A stretch of DNA of 64,000 nucleotides from Bordetella genomosp. 13 (GTDB lineage Bacteria; Pseudomonadota; Gammaproteobacteria; Burkholderiales; Burkholderiaceae_B): positions 5,146,001-5,210,000 of the forward strand of contig NZ_CP021111.1 of NCBI RefSeq assembly GCF_002119665.1. Reading direction: 5' to 3'. Positions 8,469 to 16,621 of this stretch are shown here, piece by piece (within the stretch, counting starts at the first letter, position 1; every line of letters begins with the position of its first letter). The notes beneath the pieces are model-generated. The model was not told the DNA's origin and did not search any database. It saw nothing but the letters and a program-made list of their open reading frames with translations. A program made the translations under genes and the position numbers.

Positions 8469-9269
8469 TCAGCGGACGATGTTGACCAGCGCGCCGCCGT
8501 CGACCGGCAGCTCCACGCCGGTGATGAAACCGGCCTCGTCCGACGCCAGGAAAACCGCCGCGTTGGCGACATCCCAGGCGGTTCCCATGCGCGCGCGCAA
8601 CGGCACCCGCGCGTCGCGCTCGGCAACCACGTCGGCGCGCGACCGGCCGAACGTCGTGGCCCGGGTATCGACCGCCATGGGCGTGTCGAGCAGCCCGGGC
8701 AGGATGGCGTTGGCACGGACGCCGAATGCCGCGTTCTCGATCGCGAGCTGCTGCGTATACGCGATCATGCCGGCCTTCGTGGCCTTGTAGGCCACCCATG
8801 GATAACGCTGCCAGGCCGACACCGACGCGATGTTCAGGATGACTCCCGATTTCTGTTCGCGCATGATCGGCAGCACGTGCTTGCCGGCCATGATGCAGCC
8901 GCGCAAGTTGATGGCGCTGATGCGGTCGTATGCTTCCTCGGTGATTTCGGTGGCGCTCGCATCGCCGCCGGACACGCTGACGCCGACGTTGTAGTGCATG
9001 ATGTCGATCCTGCCCCACAACGACATCGCCTGCGCGAATGCGGCGGCCAGCTCGGCTTCGCGCACCACGTCGGCACGCCACGCGACGCACCTGTCTCCCG
9101 CATCGGCCATTGCGCAGGTGCTTTCCGCCGACGCCAGATCGCGGTCCACGGCCAGCACACGGGCGCCTTCCTGCAGGAACCGCAGAACGGTGGCCCGGCC
9201 GTTGCCCATGGTCTCGCCCGCGCTCTGTCCCGCGCCGATGACCACGGCGACTTTGTCTTTCAATCTCAT
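8469..9269 (-). CDS. Short-chain dehydrogenase/reductase
   Basis: 266 residues from the ATG at 9269, preceded by GAGGAGACAGGC. The cofactor loop is VVIGAGQSAGETMGNG (residues 9-24), a variant of TGxxxGxG. The YxxxK catalytic pair is in WVAYKATKAG, preceded by the Ser-containing NIASVSAWQRYP. The C-terminal tail ITGVELPVDGG is typical. D at the end of strand beta-2 (VLAVDRD) suggests NAD rather than NADP. It sits in the catabolic operon, 22 bases after the AroE paralogue and 10 before the GMC gene. Oxidation of a ring alcohol to a ketone is a reasonable inference. Confidence 0.9.
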   Translation of the reverse strand: MRLKDKVAVVIGAGQSAGETMGNGRATVLRFLQEGARVLAVDRDLASAESTCAMADAGDRCVAWRADVVREAELAAAFAQAMSLWGRIDIMHYNVGVSVSGGDASATEITEEAYDRISAINLRGCIMAGKHVLPIMREQKSGVILNIASVSAWQRYPWVAYKATKAGMIAYTQQLAIENAAFGVRANAILPGLLDTPMAVDTRATTFGRSRADVVAERDARVPLRARMGTAWDVANAAVFLASDEAGFITGVELPVDGGALVNIVR

Positions 9270-9291
9270 GCCTGTCTCCTCGTTCGACGGC

Positions 9292-10101
9292 CTAGCGCGC
9301 GTCGTTCGGCTTGCCCGCGAAAAATGCCACCATGTCCGCCACCTGCCCCTCGAGCATGCCCAGGCCGCCATAAAGCCGGCAGCCGCGCTCGCGCGCCCGC
9401 GCCAGCAGCGGCGTCTCGGCCGGGTCCATGATGATGTCCGCCACCCATTGGCCGGCGGACAGGCGGTCCGCATCGAGCGGCAGCGGGTCGCCCGCGGCCA
9501 TGCCCAGCGACGTGGCGTTGATGACGATGTCGTGCCCGGAGGGATCGGTCGTGCCGTGCGCGAGGTGCACCGCGGGATAGCGGGCGCGCAGGCGCCCGGC
9601 CAGGTCGTCGACCCGGGCGCGGCTGCGGTTCGCAACGGTCAGCCGCTCGATGCCCGCCTGCGCCAGCGCGAACGCGATCGCATTGGCCGCGCCGCCGGCG
9701 CCCGCCATGTAGACGGACGCGCCGCGCACGTCCGCGCCCAGCGCGGCCAGGCCGCGCACGAAACCCAGGCCATCCAGCATGCCGCCGACCAGCCGTCCGT
9801 CGGCCTCACGCCGCACCACGTTCACCGCGCCGATGGCGCGCGCGTCGTCGTCGACCTCGTCGCACAGCGACACGACGGCCATCTTGTGCGGCACCGTGAC
9901 CACCATGCCGCGCAGGTTCTTCGTGTTGCGCAACGCCTGCATCATCGCCGGCAGATGATCCGGCGCGACGTGCATCGGCACCATCACCGCATCGTCGTCC
10001 TGCGCCCGCAGCAGCTGGTTCACCAATTGCGGGGTGCGCACCTGCCGGATCGGGTCCGCCAGGATGCACAGCAGGGCCGTTCTACCCGTAATCTGCGTCA
10101 T
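9292..10101 (-). CDS. Shikimate dehydrogenase family protein (AroE paralogue)
   Basis: 269 residues. Shikimate dehydrogenase landmarks: GMVVTVPHKMAV, where the family has VTxPxK with the catalytic lysine; AIGAVNVV; GGMLDGLGFVRGL for the substrate domain; and the Rossmann loop MAGAGGAANAIAFAL, then VANRSRARVDDLA. The end GLGMLEGQVADMVAFF matches the family GxxMLxxQ motif. It overlaps the dehydrogenase gene before it by 4 bases (ATGA). Its place in a catabolic operon, away from aroB/aroK, suggests quinate- or shikimate-like ring substrates rather than aromatic amino acid synthesis. Confidence 0.88.
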   Translation of the reverse strand: MTQITGRTALLCILADPIRQVRTPQLVNQLLRAQDDDAVMVPMHVAPDHLPAMMQALRNTKNLRGMVVTVPHKMAVVSLCDEVDDDARAIGAVNVVRREADGRLVGGMLDGLGFVRGLAALGADVRGASVYMAGAGGAANAIAFALAQAGIERLTVANRSRARVDDLAGRLRARYPAVHLAHGTTDPSGHDIVINATSLGMAAGDPLPLDADRLSAGQWVADIIMDPAETPLLARARERGCRLYGGLGMLEGQVADMVAFFAGKPNDAR

Positions 10102-11033
10102 GACGCCGAGCCCGCTTCTTCATCCCTGGCCTGGCGGCCGCGCACTTCGACGCCAGCCCACCCTTCCATGTATTTGATCAACGCCGTGAAGTCCAGATCC
10201 TGGCCGCCCTGCGTGATCGCGAACTCCCACGCCTGCCGCACCGACTGCCCCAGCCACATGGGCACGGACAGCGCGTGCGCCTCGTCCAGGCCCAGCGACA
10301 CATCCTTGTGAATGGTGCGTATGCTGGCGCCGTAGTCGAACGTGCGCGTCAGGATTGCCTTGGGGATCTTGTCCGTGGTGGCGCTGTTGCGGCCCGTGCT
10401 GACATTGATGATGTCCACCATCTGGTCCGCATCCAGGCCCGCCTTGGCGCCCAGCACCAGGGCCTCGTACGCGGACACCATGTTCGCGGCCGAGATCAGG
10501 TTGTTGACCAGCTTCATCATCTGGGCCATGCCGGGTTCGGCGCCCACTTCGAAGACGTGCTTGCCCATGCCGGCCACCTGCCCGCGCACACGTGCCAGCG
10601 CGGCCTCGGGTCCGGCCATGATGATGGACAGCGTGCCGGCGTCGGCGCCGCGAGGCCCGCCGCTGACCGGAGCGTCCACGGTGGCGATGCCGCGCGTCGC
10701 CAGCTCGCGAGCGATGTCCAGGACGGGCTGGCGCCCTATGGTCGACATTTCGACGTACACCTTCAGGGCGCTGCCCAGCGCGACGCCGCCGTCGCCATAG
10801 GCGACTGTCCGGCTGACCTGCGCGTCGGGCAGGCAGGCATAGACGATGGGCGCCGCGTCCGCGACGGAACGCGGGCCGTCGTGGACCACCGCGCCCCGAT
10901 CGCGCAACGCTGCCGCGCGCTCGGCGTCCGGGTCATAGACGTGCAGCGTTACACCCGCCCCCGCCAACCGCCGCGCGATGGCCGATCCCATCGCGCCCAG
11001 GCCGATGAAGCCCGCGACTTGCTCATTCGACAT
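10098..11033 (-). CDS. 3-hydroxyisobutyrate dehydrogenase family beta-hydroxyacid oxidoreductase
   Basis: 311 residues. The N-terminal NAD(P) motif is GFIGLGAMGSAIARRL (residues 8-23). The substrate-binding motif is TVDAPVSGGPRGADAGTLSI at about residue 119. The catalytic lysine is in the region MMKLVNNLISAANMVSAYEAL at about residue 170. These are standard for HIBADH, tartronate semialdehyde reductase and related enzymes. It is the second gene of the operon, 40 bases after a Bug receptor gene and overlapping the AroE paralogue by ATGA. It oxidises or reduces a beta-hydroxy acid; the true substrate is unknown. Confidence 0.9.
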   Translation of the reverse strand: MSNEQVAGFIGLGAMGSAIARRLAGAGVTLHVYDPDAERAAALRDRGAVVHDGPRSVADAAPIVYACLPDAQVSRTVAYGDGGVALGSALKVYVEMSTIGRQPVLDIARELATRGIATVDAPVSGGPRGADAGTLSIIMAGPEAALARVRGQVAGMGKHVFEVGAEPGMAQMMKLVNNLISAANMVSAYEALVLGAKAGLDADQMVDIINVSTGRNSATTDKIPKAILTRTFDYGASIRTIHKDVSLGLDEAHALSVPMWLGQSVRQAWEFAITQGGQDLDFTALIKYMEGWAGVEVRGRQARDEEAGSAS

Positions 11034-11073
11034 ACCTGTATCCTCGACAACGTGTTGTGGATCCCCGACCCGC

Positions 11074-12039
11074 TTACTGCGCCGACAGATCCAGGTCCTT
11101 CATCTGCTCGGCCAGCAGCGCGTAGTCCTTGCGGAACATCTCGTCGAAGACCTTCGGGGAACCGATCTGGGTCTGCATGCCCTGCTCCGCCAGAATGCGC
11201 TGCATTTCGGGCGTGGCCAGAATCTTGTTCGTGGCCTTGTTGATCGTCTCGACGACGTCGGCGGGCAAGTCCTTGGGACCGAACAGGCCATACCAGGTCA
11301 CGACGTTGAAGCCCGGGTAGCCCAGTTCCGCGATCGTGGGAACGTCGGGCAACGCGCTGACGCGCTGCAGCGACGACACCGCCAGCGGACGGGCGCGGCC
11401 GCTGTCGATGAAGGCCTTGGCCGATGCGATGGACCCGCCCACCAGCTCGACGTGGCCGCCCACCAGGTCGGTCAATGCGGGGTTCGAACCCTTGTAGGGC
11501 ACGTGGATCATCCCTGCGCCGGCCGTCTTGCTCAGCAGCGCGAGCAGCAGGTGCGACATGCTGCCTTGGCCCGACGTGCCGAAGCGCAGCGCCTGCGGAT
11601 CCTGCTTGGCGGTATCCAGCGCCTTCTTCATCGAGTCGTACTTCGAGGCCGGAGCCGAGGCGATCACCATGGGCGCTTCGGCCACGTTGGCAATCGACGT
11701 GAAGTCCTTCAGCGGATCGAACGTCAGCTTGTCCTTGCTCGTCAGGGGCGCGATGACGATGTTCTCGCGCAGCGCCAGAATGATCTGGTGGCCGTCGGCC
11801 GGCGCACGGGCGACCGCGCTCAAGGCGATGACGCCGTTGCCGCCGGGCCGGTTCTCAACGACCACATTCCAGCCTTCGGACTTGGTCAGCGCTTCGGCCA
11901 CCTGGCGGGCCAGGATGTCGGTGCCGCCGCCGGGGCTGAAGGGCACCACCAGGCGGATCGGCTTGTCGGGGAATGCCTGCGCGGCGGGCGCCAGTGCCGC
12001 CAGACCGAGCAGGGCGGCGGCGAAGAAGCGGGTCATCAT
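11074..12039 (-). CDS. Bug-family periplasmic solute receptor, first gene of the catabolic operon
   Basis: 321 residues from the ATG at 12039, with AGGAG six bases upstream. Signal peptide at residues 1-22 (FFAAALLGLAALAPAAQA). The mature start FPDKPIRLVVPFSPGGGTDILAR is the Bug signature. Other family features are ENRPGGNGVIALSAVARAPADG and FGTSGQGSMSHLL. As the promoter-proximal gene it probably binds the substrate or an intermediate of the pathway encoded behind it. It is only distantly similar to the second Bug protein (5319-6332), so the two probably recognise different ligands. Confidence 0.93.
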   Translation of the reverse strand: MMTRFFAAALLGLAALAPAAQAFPDKPIRLVVPFSPGGGTDILARQVAEALTKSEGWNVVVENRPGGNGVIALSAVARAPADGHQIILALRENIVIAPLTSKDKLTFDPLKDFTSIANVAEAPMVIASAPASKYDSMKKALDTAKQDPQALRFGTSGQGSMSHLLLALLSKTAGAGMIHVPYKGSNPALTDLVGGHVELVGGSIASAKAFIDSGRARPLAVSSLQRVSALPDVPTIAELGYPGFNVVTWYGLFGPKDLPADVVETINKATNKILATPEMQRILAEQGMQTQIGSPKVFDEMFRKDYALLAEQMKDLDLSAQ

Positions 12040-12058
12040 ACGTGTCTCCTGTAGATTG

Positions 12059-12076
12059 ATCGAAACGTTTTTTCAA
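12059..12076. promoter_or_regulatory. LacI-type operator candidate, site 1
   Basis: Core AAACGTTT with the central CG typical of LacI-family operators, 20-37 bases upstream of the Bug gene start at 12039. A run of 14 bases, AAACGTTTTTTCAA (12063-12076), is repeated exactly at 13828-13841 in the aldehyde dehydrogenase promoter. The left arm is less symmetrical than at site 2. The natural binder is the LacI-family protein encoded at 16622. Confidence 0.5.
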
Positions 12077-12147
12077 AGTATGGTTTCCACGGGCCGGATG
12101 ATGACGCGCTTTCCTGCGGTTTGGATAGGGGAAATCAGGCACAGGGA

Positions 12148-12164
12148 TATGAATTGAATTCACA
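12148..12164. promoter_or_regulatory. LysR-type binding site candidate, site 1
   Basis: TATGAA, four bases, ATTCACA; contains a T-N11-A box (T at 12150, A at 12162). It lies 12 bases before the lysR start, so binding would also limit lysR expression (the usual autorepression). The same pattern, with one change, recurs at 13713-13729. Confidence 0.5.
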
Positions 12165-12176
12165 GGAAGACGGGCA

Positions 12177-13070
12177 GTGAACCAGTTGGCAGAGTTGGAA
12201 GTGTTCATAGCGGTGGTGGAAACGGGCAGCTTCTCCGCGGCGGCCCGCAGGCTGTCGCGATCGCCGTCGGCCGTCAGCAAGCTGATATCGCGCATGGAAG
12301 CGCGCCTGCGGACATTGCTGTTCGAGCGCACCTCGCGCGAGGTGAAGCTGACCGAGGCCGGGCACACGCTGCATCGCGAGGGCATGCGCGTCCTCGAGGC
12401 CCTGACGGAAGCCGAGGGCGCCCTGCAGCTGCATGCCGAAGACGCGCGCGGCACCCTGCGCGTGCACTCGATCTTCACGTTCGCCAAGTATCAGCTGGCG
12501 CCGGTGATGGCCGACTTCATGCGCGATAACCCCGCCATCCGGGTCGAGTTCCTGTTGAGCAACGATCCGCTGGACATGGTGGAACACAACATCGACGTCG
12601 CCATCCACAGCGGCGCGTTACCTGACTCGTCGCTGATCGCGCGACGCCTGCTCAGCAGCAGATGGATAGTCTGTGCGTCGCCCGAGTACTTGCGCCGGCA
12701 CGGTACGCCCCGCACGCCCGACGACCTGGCCCAGCACAACTGCCTGAACTTCACGCACCGCACGCACTGGAATACCTGGCCCTTCACGACCGCGCCACGC
12801 GGCATCAAGGCTGTCGGCAGCCTGGGCGCGGACCAGGGCGACATGCTGATGCAGCTGGCCGTGCATGGCGTGGGCGTGGTGCGGCTGGCCGAATTCCACA
12901 TCCGCGGCGAGATCGCCGCCGGCCGCCTGGTCCCCATCCTGCAGGAACATCAACCCGACCAGGCCGAGCCGCTGTTCATGATCTACAAAAGCCGCAGGTA
13001 CCTGACGCCCAAGGTGCAGGCCTTCATCGACTTCCTGGACCGCCGGTTCGGCGCGGAACCGCTGCGCTAG
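12177..13070 (+). CDS. LysR-family transcriptional regulator
   Basis: 297 residues from a GTG at 12177, with AGGAAG at 12164-12169. The N-terminal winged helix-turn-helix is clear: ELEVFIAVVETGSFSAAARRLSRSPSAVSKLISRME at about residues 5-40, followed by FERTSREVKLTEAG. The effector domain follows (TLRVHSIFTFAKYQLAPVMADF onward). It reads away from the seven-gene operon, the usual layout for a LysR activator of the adjacent operon. Its end is 15 bases from the convergent cupin gene. Matching sites in both divergent regions (12148 and 13713) suggest that it also controls the cupin and aldehyde dehydrogenase genes. Confidence 0.93.
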   Translation: MNQLAELEVFIAVVETGSFSAAARRLSRSPSAVSKLISRMEARLRTLLFERTSREVKLTEAGHTLHREGMRVLEALTEAEGALQLHAEDARGTLRVHSIFTFAKYQLAPVMADFMRDNPAIRVEFLLSNDPLDMVEHNIDVAIHSGALPDSSLIARRLLSSRWIVCASPEYLRRHGTPRTPDDLAQHNCLNFTHRTHWNTWPFTTAPRGIKAVGSLGADQGDMLMQLAVHGVGVVRLAEFHIRGEIAAGRLVPILQEHQPDQAEPLFMIYKSRRYLTPKVQAFIDFLDRRFGAEPLR

Positions 13071-13085
13071 CTGGCGCGGCCGGGA

Positions 13086-13625
13086 TCAGCGGATCAAGGC
13101 GTCGAGGTGCGCGTCCGGCAGGCCGATAGCGCGATAGTGCCGGCGCGCCGCCTCGATCTTCGTGAACACGTCTTCGTAGCCCAGCGCCTGCCCCTGCGGG
13201 TCGACATAGGTGTAGCCGCCCTGCACGTGGAACCACGTGATCATCTCGTCCACATCGTCCGGAACGTACAGCGTGTGAGTCTCGCCGGGCGGCTCGTAGG
13301 CGAAGGCGCCCTGCTCGGCGATCCAGTCATGCTCCAGGTAATGCCACCGCCCCTTCAACACCAGGGCATGCACCGCGCCGGTGTGGCGATGACGCGACAG
13401 CACGCCGCTGCCGCGCACCCGCAGCAGGTTGATGTAGTAGCCGCCGCTGGCGGACAGCAACAGCGGCTTGAATGACACAGATTCACTGGTAGGCACCCAC
13501 AACGCATCGTCGTCCAGGGCGCCGGCAAGCACTCCCGGCACGACCAGGTCGGCCGACATATCGGGCGCCTGCGGCAGTTGATAGGGGATGGCGCGCGTGT
13601 CGGGCCTACGGGTGTAAGTGTCCAT
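13086..13625 (-). CDS. Cupin dioxygenase-like protein, 2,4'-dihydroxyacetophenone dioxygenase family
   Basis: 179 residues, a single cupin domain. Metal-site motifs are GVLSRHRHTGAVHALVLKG (His-x-His, then a later His) and EPPGETHTLYVP (Glu and His). The length and the segment GGYTYVDPQGQALGYEDVF fit the 2,4'-dihydroxyacetophenone dioxygenase family, which cleaves aromatic or diketone substrates with Fe(II). The reaction here is not proven. It is transcribed divergently from the aldehyde dehydrogenase; the shared 262-base region holds both operator candidates. It converges on lysR with a 15-base gap. Confidence 0.75.
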   Translation of the reverse strand: MDTYTRRPDTRAIPYQLPQAPDMSADLVVPGVLAGALDDDALWVPTSESVSFKPLLLSASGGYYINLLRVRGSGVLSRHRHTGAVHALVLKGRWHYLEHDWIAEQGAFAYEPPGETHTLYVPDDVDEMITWFHVQGGYTYVDPQGQALGYEDVFTKIEAARRHYRAIGLPDAHLDALIR

Positions 13626-13710
13626 GTGTTCCTCCTGGAGGACAGTTGCTGAAGTGCTGGCCAGCTTAGCGAGCGCGCCGTCGCTCGGGCAGTCCTGGCC
13701 GGACCATAAG

Positions 13711-13731
13711 GCTATGAAGCGGATTCATAGC
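13711..13731. promoter_or_regulatory. LysR-type binding site candidate, site 2
   Basis: GCTATGAA, five bases, TTCATAGC: a perfect 8-base inverted repeat holding a T-N11-A box (T 13715, A 13727). The central 17 bases (13713-13729) match TATGAA-N4-ATTCAYA, also present at 12148-12164 beside lysR. Confidence 0.55.
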
Positions 13732-13823
13732 TGCGCACGAAATCGCATCTGCGTCGGCCCTGCGTGCGGCCTATGTCGCGCCGGCCCTCCTCTTGACAAC
13801 CTGGCCCATGCGAACCCAATATG

Positions 13824-13839
13824 GAAAAAACGTTTTTTC
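13824..13839. promoter_or_regulatory. LacI-type operator candidate, site 2
   Basis: GAAAAAACGTTTTTTC, a perfect 16-base palindrome centred on CG, 48 bases upstream of the aldehyde dehydrogenase start. It shares 14 bases with site 1 at 12063-12076. Confidence 0.55.
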
Positions 13840-13887
13840 AATCAGCCGGCATGGCCGGATGTCGATATTCCCTTCTTCTTTCTGACG

Positions 13888-15336
13888 ATGAACGATTCCA
13901 CGCTGTCTATCCCCGGCCTGCCCTCCACGGGAAATCTGATCAATGGCGCATGGCTGCACGACGGCCCGCAATTCCCGGTCGTCGACAAGTTCACGGGGCG
14001 GCGCGTGGCGCAGGTCAGCCAGGCCACGCGGGAACAGGTCAGCGAAGCCGTGCGCGTGGCCCAGCGGGCCGTGGATGCCGGCGCGCCGCCTCCGCACGAG
14101 CGCGGGCAGATACTGCATCGCGCGGCGCAGTTGCTCGAGACGCATCGGCAGCGCCTGGTCGACGTCATGGTGGCGGAGGCCGGCTTCACACTGGCCGATG
14201 CCGCCGGCGAGATCGACCGCGCCCGCATCACGCTGGCGCTGTCGGCCGAAGAGGGCGTACGCCTGACCGGCGAAATGGTTCCGTTCGCCGCCAGCCCCGG
14301 CGCGCACGGGCGGCTGGGTTTCACCCTGCGTTTCCCCATCGGCGTCGTCTGCGCGATCACGCCGTTCAACTCGCCGCTGAACACCGTTTTGCATAAAGTG
14401 GCGCCCGCCTTCGCGGGCGGCAACGCCGTCGTGCTGAAGCCGTCTGCGCTGACCCCGCTGACCAGCGCCCTGCTGGCCGAGATCCTGCTCGAGGCGGGCA
14501 TGCCGCCCGCGTTCCTCGCTGTCGTCCAGGGCGACGGAGACACCGTCGGCAACTGGCTGCTCGAAGAGCAGGCCATTGCCTTCTATACGTTCACGGGCAG
14601 CACCCGGGTCGGACGGATCATCCAGAAGGCCGCCGGCCTGCGCCGTACGCAGATGGAACTGGGCAGCATCGCCAGCACGATCGTCTGCGCCGACGCCGAC
14701 CTGGATCGCGCGGTGCCGCGCATCGCCAATGCCGGCCTGCGCAAGGCCGGCCAGGTCTGCACGTCGGTGCAGCGCCTGTACGTGGAAAGCAGCCTGGTCG
14801 ATACGCTGACCGAGCGCCTGGTGGACTATGCCCGCACGCTGAAAGCCGGCGATCCGCGCGACCCGGCCACGCGAGTGGGTCCGCTCATCAGCGAAGAAGC
14901 GGCCATACGCGCCGAGCAGTGGCTGCAAGAGGCCGTGGCGGGCGGCGCGCGCCTGCTGTGCGGCGGGCAGCGCGAGCGCGCGGTGATCAGCCCCGCGGTG
15001 CTGACGGACGTGCCCGACGACGGCCGCGTCTGGTGCCAGGAAGCCTTTGCCCCGCTGATCGCCATACGGCCGTTCGACGACTTCGACGCCATGCTGGCCA
15101 GCGCCAACGACACGCCCTTCGGCCTGTCGGCCGGCATCTTCACACAGAACGTGGACCGGGCCATGAAGGCCGCGCGCACGCTGCGCTTCGGCACCGTGCA
15201 GATCAACGAGAGCTCCAGCGCCCGCTCCGACGTCATGCCGTTCGGCGGCGTGAAGGACAGCGGCTTCGGCAAAGAGGGGCCGGCGTACTCCATCCGCGAG
15301 ATGACCGAAGAGCGCCTGGTGATCTTCAATCCCTGA
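13888..15336 (+). CDS. Aldehyde dehydrogenase family protein
   Basis: 482 residues from the ATG at 13888 (MNDSTLSIPG); the frame extends further upstream, but that part crosses the operator and is not counted. Family motifs: ITPFNSPLNTVLHKVAPAFAGGNAVVLKPS for cofactor binding, FTGSTRVGRII, the general-base Glu in QMELGS, and the nucleophile Cys in KAGQVCTSVQR. The C-terminal motif is MPFGGVKDSGFGKEG. There is no good Shine-Dalgarno before the ATG. It probably converts the aldehyde made by the alcohol dehydrogenases of the island to an acid. It is co-oriented with the iron alcohol dehydrogenase 60 bases downstream. Confidence 0.93.
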   Translation: MNDSTLSIPGLPSTGNLINGAWLHDGPQFPVVDKFTGRRVAQVSQATREQVSEAVRVAQRAVDAGAPPPHERGQILHRAAQLLETHRQRLVDVMVAEAGFTLADAAGEIDRARITLALSAEEGVRLTGEMVPFAASPGAHGRLGFTLRFPIGVVCAITPFNSPLNTVLHKVAPAFAGGNAVVLKPSALTPLTSALLAEILLEAGMPPAFLAVVQGDGDTVGNWLLEEQAIAFYTFTGSTRVGRIIQKAAGLRRTQMELGSIASTIVCADADLDRAVPRIANAGLRKAGQVCTSVQRLYVESSLVDTLTERLVDYARTLKAGDPRDPATRVGPLISEEAAIRAEQWLQEAVAGGARLLCGGQRERAVISPAVLTDVPDDGRVWCQEAFAPLIAIRPFDDFDAMLASANDTPFGLSAGIFTQNVDRAMKAARTLRFGTVQINESSSARSDVMPFGGVKDSGFGKEGPAYSIREMTEERLVIFNP

Positions 15337-15364
15337 CGCGCCCAGGCACGCGCTATCCATGCCC

Positions 15365-15386
15365 GCCGGGAACGCCCGGCTTCTTT
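15365..15386 (+). terminator. Terminator or attenuator between aldehyde and alcohol dehydrogenase genes
   Basis: GCCGGG, loop AACG, CCCGGC, then TTCTTT. A short GC stem with a T-rich tail, 10 bases before the next start codon. It could reduce expression of the downstream gene. Confidence 0.45.
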
Positions 15387-15396
15387 CCGCACAGAC

Positions 15397-16560
15397 ATGA
15401 TCCCCAGCCAGCTCTCCACGTTCTTCTGCCCGACGCGCCTGTATATGGGCGTCGGCTCGCACAGCCAGATCCTCGACCTGGTGCGCAAGCACGATTGCCA
15501 ACGCCTGTTCGTCACCATCGACGCCGCGCTGCTGGACAGCGCGTTCTACGCCAGCATCAAGAGCCAGCTCGATGCCGCGGGCGTGCAGGTCGCCGAGTAT
15601 TCCGACATCGAACCGGACCCCAGCGCCCATACCGTGACGCGCGCATTCGACGCCTGCCGCGACCACAACGCCACGCTGCTGCTGGCCATAGGCGGCGGCA
15701 GCACGATGGACGTGGCCAAGGCCGTGGGCATCCTGGCAACGAATGGCGGCAGGATCCACGATTACGAAGGTATCGAGAAATTCAGCACGCCGGGCCTGCC
15801 GCTGATCGCCGTGCCCACCACGGCCGGCACAGGCTCAGAGGTGTCCGGGTCCTGCGTCATCACGGACACCGAAGCAAATCGCAAGATGTCCATTCGCCAT
15901 GCCGCGCTCAACCCGGCCGCGTATGCGATTTTGGATCCCCTGGCGTTGCGCACGGTGCCCGCGCACGTCGCGGCGCATTCAGGCATCGATGCGTTCGTCC
16001 ACGCCTTCGAGTCGTACATCTCGCGCCAGTCCAACCTGATCACCGACGCCATCAACCTCCAGGCCCTGACGCTGATCGCGGCCAACATCCGCCAGTTCGT
16101 GGCCAATCGCGAAAACCTGGAAGCCGGCCTCGGCATGCTGTGCGGGTCGGCCTTGGCCGGCATCACGTTCGGACAAACCGGCCTGGGCAACGTGCACTGC
16201 ATGGCGCGCTTCGTGGGCGCGGGCTGTCACGTGTCCCATGGACTATCCAACGCCGTCTGCCTGCCCGTCGTGGCGCGATTCAATCTGGCGGCGAACCCCG
16301 CCAAGTTCGCCCGCATCGCGGCTGCCATGGGGCGACCCGTACAAGGCTTGCCCGAACTCGACGCCGCGGACGAGGCGGTAGAAGCCATCGAAGCCCTGTG
16401 CCGCGACCTGGACATTCCCCCCCGCCTGCGCGACGTGGGCGCAACACAGGAGATGCTCGACGAGTGGGCAGGCTTGTGCGCCGACGCCGGATACAATCGC
16501 TGGAACCCGCGGCACACGAGCCGCGCCGACTTCCGCGCATTGTTCGAGCGCGCTTACTAG
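15397..16560 (+). CDS. Iron-containing alcohol dehydrogenase
   Basis: 387 residues, the usual family length. The NAD loop is AIGGGSTMDVAKAVG at about residue 98. VPTTAGTGSEVSGSCVIT follows. Metal ligands are expected in HSGIDAFVHAFESY (Asp, His), GNVHCMAR (His) and HVSHGLSNAV (His), and all are present. The family includes methanol, 1,3-propanediol and hydroxybutyrate dehydrogenases and maleylacetate reductases. GSEVSG and the metal-binding residues favour an alcohol dehydrogenase. It is the second gene after the aldehyde dehydrogenase and is followed by the LacI gene. Confidence 0.92.
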   Translation: MIPSQLSTFFCPTRLYMGVGSHSQILDLVRKHDCQRLFVTIDAALLDSAFYASIKSQLDAAGVQVAEYSDIEPDPSAHTVTRAFDACRDHNATLLLAIGGGSTMDVAKAVGILATNGGRIHDYEGIEKFSTPGLPLIAVPTTAGTGSEVSGSCVITDTEANRKMSIRHAALNPAAYAILDPLALRTVPAHVAAHSGIDAFVHAFESYISRQSNLITDAINLQALTLIAANIRQFVANRENLEAGLGMLCGSALAGITFGQTGLGNVHCMARFVGAGCHVSHGLSNAVCLPVVARFNLAANPAKFARIAAAMGRPVQGLPELDAADEAVEAIEALCRDLDIPPRLRDVGATQEMLDEWAGLCADAGYNRWNPRHTSRADFRALFERAY

Positions 16561-16621
16561 GCGTTCGTTCGATAACCCCTAACCGCACCAGCGGGCGCCG
16601 CTCGCCCCGCTCGCTGCCGCT

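Noticed and set aside
6533..8485. 650-codon plus-strand frame opposite the GMC oxidoreductase
   Set aside because: Antisense shadow of a gene with complete GMC signatures.
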